Shown here: positions 6,782 to 12,432 of the stretch, piece by piece
How the letters are laid out: each line of letters begins with the position of its first letter
Position numbering within the stretch: position 1 is the stretch's first letter
DNA from: CAZUZS01 sp964624795
Lineage (GTDB): Bacteria; Calditrichota; Calditrichia; RBG-13-44-9
Assembly (NCBI GenBank): GCA_964624795.1
Contig: CAZUZS010000103.1
Coordinates: forward strand, 1 to 12,432
Reading direction: 5' to 3'
DNA length: 12,432 nucleotides
Notes under the pieces: model-generated
Databases searched by the model: none
What the model was told of the DNA's origin: nothing
The model's input: only the letters and a program-made list of their open reading frames with translations
Program-made: the position numbers and the translations under genes

Positions 6782-8122
6782 TTATCCCCTTTCAGGTAAA
6801 GTTTGGATCTTATTTTTTGATTTCCAGAAATAATAAACGGGAACGCCTAATCCTAAAAATCCCAGCCCGGCCAGCGACTGCACCGGCGCTCCAAACAGGG
6901 TATTCAAAACAAACCAGGCAGATATGGCGACAAAAATCAGCGGTGTAAAGGGATAACCGGGGGTCCGATAAGCCCTGTTCGCTTCCGGCCGCCGTCTGCG
7001 GAAGTAGATAATGCTGGCGCCGGTGAGTGCAAAAAAAATCCAGTCGGTAAAAGCAACATAGGTAATCAACTGGTAGAAAGTACCGCTCAAAATCAAAACA
7101 ATCGCCCAGGTGGTTTGAAAAATAATAGCGAAGGCAGGAACGTTGTATTTGGGATGAATTTTTGCCACTGATTTGAAGAAAAGTCCATCGCTGGCCATCG
7201 CGTAATAGATGCGGGGAGCAGTCATGGTGTAAATACCGGCGGTGCCGAAAACCGAAATTAAGATAATAATGGAAATCAGCGAACCGGCAGCCGGGCCCAA
7301 AACAGCCTGTGCCGCATCGGCAGCGATTCTATCGGAAGCAGCAATCCGGTTCACCGGCAGCAAAAACAGGTAAGCAAGATTGGTCAGAAGGTAAACGGTG
7401 GTAACAATCACAGTTCCGGTGATCAGGGCAAATGAAACACCCTTCCTGCGATCCTGCGCTTCCGCCGCCACAAATGTTGCATGGTGCCAGCCGCCAATTG
7501 ACCACAGCACACCCACCATCGCCAGTGCCAGGGCACTCCAGATATTTTCAATGGGCGGAATAACCGGATCAAGATGCGCGGTGTGAGGTGAGCCCCAGAA
7601 TAGACCGATGAATATCAGGCAAACTATTCCAAGAATTTTCAGGACGGTGAGAATATCGGCGAAAATGCCGCCGAATTTTACGCCGAAATAGTTCACCGCA
7701 GTCAGAAACACGAGGGAAGAAATTGCCACCGCTTTTAGCATGAATGGAGACAACGGTATAAAAAATGCCAGGTAAGTGGCAAACGCTATGCTCAAAGCGG
7801 CAAGCGCGCCGGTGTTCACCACCAGGAAGTACGCCCAGCCGTAAAGAAAACCTGTCAGCCCGCCGAATGCCTCTTTCAGAAAAACATACACTCCCCCGGC
7901 TTGCGGCATCATGGATGCCAGCTCAGCAAAGGTCAGAGCACCGGTCAGTGCCAGGACGCCACCGACCAGCCACACCAGCATGATAAGCAGCGGGGAAGGC
8001 AGTTGCTGCGCAATGCCGGATGGCGTCAGGAATATCCCTGACCCGATCACCGAACCGATGACGATAATGGTCAGGTCAAAGCGATTCAGTTTCTGCTGGA
8101 GTTGTGGCGCTGTTTTATTCAT
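6782..8122 (-). CDS. APC-superfamily amino acid permease, 12 membrane segments
   Basis: The 446-residue protein has about twelve hydrophobic segments and the APC hallmark in segment 1, IGSVIGSGIFLTP (residues 22-34). FAELASMMPQAGG after segment 2 is also typical. By family it is an inner-membrane secondary transporter of amino acids or polyamines, working by symport or exchange; the LAT-like branch is the closest I can name. Residues at the segment 1 and 6 helix breaks (GSGIF; GVLWSIGGWHH) would line the substrate site, with an unusual WHH in segment 6. It is the only transporter visible in this locus, and its stop is two bases from the start of the GH63-like gene. It may therefore import an amino acid or glycosylated amino acid released by the exported enzymes. 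The start at 8122 lacks a strong ribosome binding site; an overlapping five-codon frame begins at 8129. Confidence 0.9.
   Translation of the reverse strand: MNKTAPQLQQKLNRFDLTIIVIGSVIGSGIFLTPSGIAQQLPSPLLIMLVWLVGGVLALTGALTFAELASMMPQAGGVYVFLKEAFGGLTGFLYGWAYFLVVNTGALAALSIAFATYLAFFIPLSPFMLKAVAISSLVFLTAVNYFGVKFGGIFADILTVLKILGIVCLIFIGLFWGSPHTAHLDPVIPPIENIWSALALAMVGVLWSIGGWHHATFVAAEAQDRRKGVSFALITGTVIVTTVYLLTNLAYLFLLPVNRIAASDRIAADAAQAVLGPAAGSLISIIILISVFGTAGIYTMTAPRIYYAMASDGLFFKSVAKIHPKYNVPAFAIIFQTTWAIVLILSGTFYQLITYVAFTDWIFFALTGASIIYFRRRRPEANRAYRTPGYPFTPLIFVAISAWFVLNTLFGAPVQSLAGLGFLGLGVPVYYFWKSKNKIQTLPERG
6785..6790 (-). promoter_or_regulatory. Ribosome binding site of the GH63-like gene, inside the permease 3' end
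   Basis: AGGGGA overlaps the last sense codons of the permease gene, five bases before ATG 6779. This placement implies that ribosomes finishing the permease initiate the GH63-like gene. Confidence 0.75.
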
Positions 8123-8158
8123 TCATCATATTTTTTAAAGTTCAATAGCTGATCATTT

Positions 8159-8187
8159 CCCGGGCGTAAATGTCCGGGCTAACCGGA
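8159..8187 (-). other. Three CCGG words that could form alternative small hairpins
   Basis: In the 68-base gap before the permease, TCCGG (8173-8177) can pair with CCGGA (8183-8187) over a five-base loop. The same central word can instead pair with CCCGG (8159-8163) over a ten-base loop. Each stem has only five pairs and neither is followed by a U-run, so it is not a standard terminator. Confidence 0.2.
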
Positions 8188-8190
8188 TTA

Positions 8191-10161
8191 TCATTTCTCC
8201 TTCTTCGCGCTCACCACCAGTGTCTTATCCAAATCAAGCACCCGGGCAAAGAAGGCGTAACCACCGAAATTATTCTCGATTTTAAGCAGCAGTTTATTCC
8301 AGCCCTTCTTCAATTTCATCGGAACCCGATCCTGGTCGGGCGCTGAAATGCGCACCAGCAGTTTGCGGTGAATTGCTTCATCATTCAGGAGAACCTTTAT
8401 TCCATCATCCGAACCTAACAGCAGCGGGACGGTTTGGTTTTTGGGAGAGTAAATATAGGTCAGGGCGTATGTCACCACATGCTCGTAAGGACTCACCTTG
8501 TCCCACAACTGGAATCGCCCGTTTTCCGGCGTCTGATAAAGTTTCCAGCTCACTTTCTGGCTGTCGGCACCAATGTAAGACTTGCTCAAATCGATTCCCT
8601 TTTCAGGAGCATAAACAGCATCCAACCCCAGGCGATCATCTTCCGATTTTCCGTTAGGATTGGGAAACGGACCAATGAGATACCACTCAGATATGTAGTT
8701 CCGAACCGGCTCGACGATAAAGGCATCCAGCCCAACCGCAAATCCGGATGATTTCTTCGCCTTATTCCTGACAATAAAATTCAGAGGGATGGCGCCCTTC
8801 TCAGCCCGCAAGTCCTTCAGAACAATTTTGCCGCCGGGAAAAACGGTTTCGTTGTAGCCGCTAATCTCCCCAACCTTTGTCCCCTGGTACAGAACGTCCA
8901 CATCCCCATAATCCGGTCCTTTGGTATAATAGAGGTCGATCGAGTAGCGGTCTTCTTCCACACCGGGGATGGTCAGAGAAAATTCCGCGCCTTTGGCGGC
9001 AGGCGTTATTTTTAACTGCTTCAGACTGCTCCAGTCCGGGCCATAATCGGACATATCCTGCACCTCACTCTTGATATTTTTCCCGGCAGGTTGGAGCGAT
9101 TCTGCCTCCAGCGCGCCATTTGGAACTACAACCCGCAGCGGAATTCGCAAGCTGGCTTTCATCATTGGCTGGAATGGCTTGTGCGGTTCTTTCTGATACC
9201 AGTAGGCGGTGCTGCTGTAATCAGCAATTTCTTCATTGGCATGTCCGTGTTCAATGGTGAATTTAATGGACTTTTTGAAGGGAATCGCATCGCCCACCTG
9301 GAAACGGTATGCGGCAATTCGTGACAGAGAATCATTCTTGATTATCAAACCATGATACGGTCCGGCATATTCTCCCCGGTTAAAATACCAGCCGCTGGTG
9401 AAATAATCTTCGGTGCCGGTGCCGTACATGGAAGGAAATTTTTCACCGTCCACATAAACCATCTCATCGCCTTCCAAGAACCAGAGATTACCGCTGTAAC
9501 CCTGCATGCTCATATTGGTCCCCACAAAATGCCCCTGCCCTTCGGCATCGAGAATGGTGTAATTGTGGGCCGGGTCTGTGCGCAGCTCCCGCCGCCACTG
9601 GGAATGGAAATATGCAACTTCCGGATCCAGGGGTTCGTCCAGCTTTTGGTAATCGATGTGGTAGTAGAATGCATAAACCGGCTGCCCGGTCTGGTTAACC
9701 GCTTCGATGCGGGCAGATTTATTGAACGGCATGGGAAAATAGCTGAAATACCCACCGCTGCTCATTCCCACAAATTCCGACAGATATTGTTTATATTGAA
9801 AACCGGTTCCGAAAAAATCTCCGACCGGCACTTCCACCGAAGCATTTTCCTCACCATCCCAATACATACGAAGCAGGATACGGCGCAGGAAATACGGATC
9901 GCGGGAATCGATGGTCACCCAGATACGGGTGATTACCCCTGGCCCGTCCATTTGCGCCAATATAGCCGTTGCGCCGGGCTGAATGTTGATTCGGTCGTTA
10001 TTTCCTCCGGTGGAATCGAAGCTGGAGATCTGGTAGAATCTACTGTGTTTAAGATATGGCAATCTTGCAGGCGAAAGTATGTTATCCAATGACGTCTGCC
10101 CAAACGAGATAACCGGTAAAACGAAAATACACAACCACAGCCACATTTTTTTTGAAATCAT
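8191..10161 (-). CDS. Secreted DUF2961 / GH172-family glycosidase with two C-terminal beta domains
   Basis: The 656-residue protein has a signal peptide (about 1-21, ending ISFGQ). Residues about 30-345 are the DUF2961/GH172 core, recognised by the PGVITRIWVTI strand, VPVGDFFGTG, GGYFSYFPMPF and the signature YGTGTEDYF (246-254) followed by GPYHGL. E251 of the signature, with E230/E233 and E264 nearby, are candidate catalytic acids; I cannot assign roles without an alignment. Characterised GH172 enzymes act on alpha-D-fructofuranose, alpha-D-arabinofuranose and related units. Residues about 350-487 look like a galactose-binding-type beta sandwich. Residues 492-645 form a further module opening with WYLIGPFP and containing GSDDGIKVLLND and GWNKLLLKI, as in sugar-binding or PA14-like appendages. 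The start is supported by AGGAG seven bases upstream. It precedes the permease by 68 bases. Confidence 0.9.
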   Translation of the reverse strand: MISKKMWLWLCIFVLPVISFGQTSLDNILSPARLPYLKHSRFYQISSFDSTGGNNDRINIQPGATAILAQMDGPGVITRIWVTIDSRDPYFLRRILLRMYWDGEENASVEVPVGDFFGTGFQYKQYLSEFVGMSSGGYFSYFPMPFNKSARIEAVNQTGQPVYAFYYHIDYQKLDEPLDPEVAYFHSQWRRELRTDPAHNYTILDAEGQGHFVGTNMSMQGYSGNLWFLEGDEMVYVDGEKFPSMYGTGTEDYFTSGWYFNRGEYAGPYHGLIIKNDSLSRIAAYRFQVGDAIPFKKSIKFTIEHGHANEEIADYSSTAYWYQKEPHKPFQPMMKASLRIPLRVVVPNGALEAESLQPAGKNIKSEVQDMSDYGPDWSSLKQLKITPAAKGAEFSLTIPGVEEDRYSIDLYYTKGPDYGDVDVLYQGTKVGEISGYNETVFPGGKIVLKDLRAEKGAIPLNFIVRNKAKKSSGFAVGLDAFIVEPVRNYISEWYLIGPFPNPNGKSEDDRLGLDAVYAPEKGIDLSKSYIGADSQKVSWKLYQTPENGRFQLWDKVSPYEHVVTYALTYIYSPKNQTVPLLLGSDDGIKVLLNDEAIHRKLLVRISAPDQDRVPMKLKKGWNKLLLKIENNFGGYAFFARVLDLDKTLVVSAKKEK

Positions 10162-10168
10162 TTTCTCT

Positions 10169-10173
10169 CTCCT
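10169..10173 (-). promoter_or_regulatory. Ribosome binding site of the GH172-family gene
   Basis: AGGAG within a purine run, seven bases before ATG 10161. It lies between the gene and the degenerate repeat at 10184-10219, so that repeat did not displace it. Confidence 0.75.
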
Positions 10174-10183
10174 GTTAATTTTG

Positions 10184-10219
10184 CCACGAAGGCGCCAAGC
10201 TGACGAATTCTCACAAAAC
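10184..10219 (+). repeat. Degenerate relative of the TTTCGTG repeat
   Basis: CCACGAA, then GACGAATTC, then TCACAAAAC appear in the same order as in the repeats around the GxxExxY gene, with extra bases (GGCGCCAAGCT) between. No GxxExxY gene is attached. It may be a decayed or solo copy. Confidence 0.45.
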
Positions 10220-10256
10220 TTATTTTTTTAACATGAAACATACGAAATGATATGTC

Positions 10257-10280
10257 CGTCATTAGTTGTCATTGGTCATC
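10257..10280 (+). repeat. Imperfect GTCATT short repeat
   Basis: Three words, CGTCATT, TGTCATT and GGTCATC, lie in 24 bases. On the minus strand they read as AATGAC units. Function unknown. Confidence 0.5.
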
Positions 10281-10296
10281 GCTTACTGTCTTCTGC

Positions 10297-10317
10297 TCCA
10301 TGCCCCATGCACCATGC
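10297..10317 (+). repeat. Tandem heptamer NCCATGC, three units
   Basis: TCCATGC, CCCATGC and ACCATGC follow each other without spacing; only the first base varies. The array begins eight bases past the stop codon of the FGE-fusion gene (10326-10328). Function unknown. Confidence 0.6.
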
Positions 10318-10325
10318 TCTCTGCA

Positions 10326-12432
10326 TCATTCCGCATCCGCCGCGCACCGGAATCCAACTGTTGCATTGCGCTCGAACCCGGGATTTACCCGCAGCAACAT
10401 TTGCGTTTTATTCAGCGGTTGCGGCCCGCCCTTCACATACCACCAACTGGAAGTCGGATCGTAGTAGCTGCCGCCCCGGATGATAATAAAATAATAACAA
10501 CCGTCGTCATAAAGGTCGTTTGTAAGTTGCCACACATTTCCCACCAGATCCATCGCGCCAAATTTGCTGCTGCCCGCCGGAAATGCATCCACAGCAGTTG
10601 GTTTGTCCAGACCGACATTGCAGCGGGTGGAATCGAACTCATTGCCCCATGGCCACAGCAGGGCATCTCCTCCCTGGGCAGCATATTGCCACTCCATTTC
10701 GGTCGGCAGGCGTTTCCCTGCCCAGCGCGCATAAGCACCGGCATCTTCATAGCTGACATAAACCACCGGGTAAATTCCCTGGCCTTCCAGAAAGCTGCCG
10801 TCTTTCCAGTTTTTCAGAAAGTTGACGGTATCCTTCGGCTGATATTGGGAAGCGTCCAGGAATTTTTTGAACTGCGCATTGGTAACCGAAAATTTATCCA
10901 TATAAAATGACCGAACGGCTACATTTTCCCCTTGATGAAAATCCGGGTAAGGAATGACACCGCTTGGCGGTTCATTCTTAAAAAAATATTCCGAACTGCC
11001 CGGAATTTTCAGCATCCCCTCCGGCGCCTGCGAATAAAGCTTTGTCCGTCCCATCCCGCTGATCAACCGGGGAGTCTGCATTGGAAGTGTAACCACGCGC
11101 TCATCCAGTAGTGCATCGTCCTTCATCAACTGCACCACGAAATTTCCTTCATACCGGCCAAAGGCATCTGTCAGATTTATGGTTTGCGGCAAAATTGGAT
11201 ACTGCCTCGGCTGCGACTGGTAGGACGGTTCGCCTTTCCAGATCAAAATTTTGTCTCCGATTTTGGCTGAAAATGACAGCGAGTCAATATGCAGCGAAAC
11301 ATCCAGCAGTTTCGGGAAGCAGGCGATACAGTCCACGTTTCCTTCTTTGCGGGTGCCCAACCATTCGCGATTAAAAGCATCGGTTTTTACGCGGACAAAG
11401 GTCTTCCCATCCAGAGTATCGGGAGTAATCTCCTCATGATGGTAGAGGCTGACGAAGTGGGAATCGGAACTAAATTCGGCTTCAAATAGGGGAGCATTAA
11501 AACCTTGCGGTATCAGGCTGAAAACCGTGTAGAGCATTTTTTGTTTGTCCGGCCACTTGTTGACCCAGATGCTGTCAGCGCAGGTCGAGATTAGCGGCGT
11601 CCAGTCCTGACTCAAAAAGGCGGATGAATTTTCCCGCAGAATTTTAGCCAGTTTCCCAAGATAAAGATATTCGTCTTCCATCCAGGCCGGGCGGCCGGGA
11701 CGATACACATTGATTTCTACTCCATAGCCATTGAAAAATGCCACCGAAGTCTCCCTGTGCATCTCGCCGTCATGAAGCTGGCACACCCGGAAGATGGCGT
11801 TCTGCGGTTTGATAAATTTATTCATATTGAGCGGCGGCGGCATAAGGATAGCATCGTGCACCCGGCCGGTGATGATTCCCGGCATGTCTTTTGGCACTGC
11901 CATTCCCTCGCTGTACATCACGATTCCGGGCTTTACACTGTCTGCTGCCTTCTGAAGCTCGTCGCTGGAGCTACCGTATGTATCCAAAATCACACCATCC
12001 GCATCGGTGGCTTTGAGCAGCTTCGCCATTCCCTGGTAAGGATCTTCCTTGCGGGTGCTCTGGTCCCACGGATTGTATGAAATGAAAAAACGTGTTCCCT
12101 GCTGCCGCGAATACTCGGAAAGCTGCCTGATCTTGTTCAGGCCACCCGGTAAATCCCGGTACAAGTCCCATTGGTTGCGCTGATCCAATCCCAATGTCGG
12201 CCAGGTGGGCCAGAGAATGTAGATATCCCAGCCGCCGAAATATTTCTTTCCCATCTCCAGGTATTTATCGAATGTGTAGCCGCCCTGCTGCGGGTCATAG
12301 AAATCGTGATCCCATGCCATCTGGGTGGTGATTACATAATCGTTGCGCACCCACGCCAGGTCTTTGCGTTCATAAAGCGTATTATCAAATTCCGGTAGGT
12401 CATAAAGGTAGCGCTGCTGGAACATGAGTCGC
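10326..12432 (-). CDS. TIM-barrel glycosidase-like protein fused to an FGE-sulfatase fold domain (5' end outside window)
   Basis: The frame is open to the window edge; the first in-frame ATG (12425) gives 699 residues but no signal peptide, and codons upstream remain open, so the true start is probably outside. Residues about 20-350 look like a (beta/alpha)8 glycosidase: GGWDIYILWPTWP, RFFISYNPW, DADGVILDTYG and VMYSEG are strand ends with candidate acids D148 and E173. I cannot name the family. Residues about 370-460 look beta-rich. Residues about 470-697 are an FGE-sulfatase (SUMF1/EgtB/PvdO) domain: MLKIPGSSEYFF, FSVTNAQFKKFL, GKRLPTEMEWQYAA, WPWGNEF, MDLVGNVWQL, RGGSYYDP and the closing VGFRCAAD. 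The two active-site cysteines of true formylglycine-generating enzymes are absent: the stretch after RGGSYY has no Cys before C693. The domain is thus more likely a binding or structural module. Confidence 0.82.
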   Translation of the reverse strand, partial: RLMFQQRYLYDLPEFDNTLYERKDLAWVRNDYVITTQMAWDHDFYDPQQGGYTFDKYLEMGKKYFGGWDIYILWPTWPTLGLDQRNQWDLYRDLPGGLNKIRQLSEYSRQQGTRFFISYNPWDQSTRKEDPYQGMAKLLKATDADGVILDTYGSSSDELQKAADSVKPGIVMYSEGMAVPKDMPGIITGRVHDAILMPPPLNMNKFIKPQNAIFRVCQLHDGEMHRETSVAFFNGYGVEINVYRPGRPAWMEDEYLYLGKLAKILRENSSAFLSQDWTPLISTCADSIWVNKWPDKQKMLYTVFSLIPQGFNAPLFEAEFSSDSHFVSLYHHEEITPDTLDGKTFVRVKTDAFNREWLGTRKEGNVDCIACFPKLLDVSLHIDSLSFSAKIGDKILIWKGEPSYQSQPRQYPILPQTINLTDAFGRYEGNFVVQLMKDDALLDERVVTLPMQTPRLISGMGRTKLYSQAPEGMLKIPGSSEYFFKNEPPSGVIPYPDFHQGENVAVRSFYMDKFSVTNAQFKKFLDASQYQPKDTVNFLKNWKDGSFLEGQGIYPVVYVSYEDAGAYARWAGKRLPTEMEWQYAAQGGDALLWPWGNEFDSTRCNVGLDKPTAVDAFPAGSSKFGAMDLVGNVWQLTNDLYDDGCYYFIIIRGGSYYDPTSSWWYVKGGPQPLNKTQMLLRVNPGFERNATVGFRCAADAE

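Noticed and set aside
10257..10317. CRISPR array
   Set aside because: The repeats are seven bases long without spacers of constant length, and no cas gene is present.
9352..10910. Plus-strand ORFs of 246 and 214 residues
   Set aside because: Antisense shadows of the GH172-family and FGE-fusion genes; the second also reads through the repeat-filled gap.
10326..11015. Active formylglycine-generating enzyme
   Set aside because: The catalytic cysteine pair is missing and no sulfatase is seen in the window.

Overview
The window is a single-strand glycan-degradation locus. All eight protein-coding genes lie on the minus strand, so transcription runs from high to low coordinates. In that order they are: a glycosidase-like/FGE-fold fusion cut by the window edge (10326-12432); a DUF2961/GH172 family secreted enzyme (8191-10161); an APC-superfamily permease (6782-8122); a secreted GH63-like (alpha/alpha)6 glycosidase (4629-6779); a small GxxExxY protein (4167-4547); galactose-1-phosphate uridylyltransferase GalT (3057-4106); a secreted DUF1680/GH127-like enzyme (1008-3032); and the N-terminal part of a second GH63-like secreted protein (1-875, cut by the window edge). 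Gaps are 2 to 164 bases, which suggests one operon or a few overlapping transcripts. No gene-free stretch exceeds 300 bases. No tRNA, rRNA, CRISPR array or recognised riboswitch was seen.

The organism is a bacterium with moderate GC that exports its glycoside hydrolases with ordinary signal peptides and uses purine-rich ribosome binding sites. No SusC/SusD pair, regulator or sugar transporter is visible. GH172, GH127 and GH63-like enzymes together with GxxExxY/TTTCGTG repeat units suggest a free-living polysaccharide degrader, perhaps of the FCB or PVC groups. This taxonomic guess is weak.

How the genes may work together: the exported enzymes would trim a branched heteroglycan outside the cytoplasm. 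Two of them (GH127-like, GH172-like) belong to families known for furanosidases acting on arabinofuranose or fructofuranose. GalT would feed released galactose into the Leloir pathway. The permease is translationally coupled to the GH63-like gene and belongs to an amino-acid transporter superfamily. This raises the untested idea that the substrate is a glycoprotein or glycopeptide, for example a hydroxyproline-rich plant wall protein carrying arabinofuranose and galactose.

Two features stand out. First, the AT-rich GxxExxY gene, a PD-(D/E)xK nuclease-like ORF, is bracketed by inverted copies of a TTTCGTG-type short repeat. The unit fits almost exactly between the GH63-like stop codon and the galT start codon, as if a small mobile unit had been inserted into the operon. 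Second, the TIM-barrel-like/FGE-fold fusion lacks the cysteine pair that formylglycine-generating enzymes need. Its C-terminal domain is therefore probably not a sulfatase-activating enzyme.
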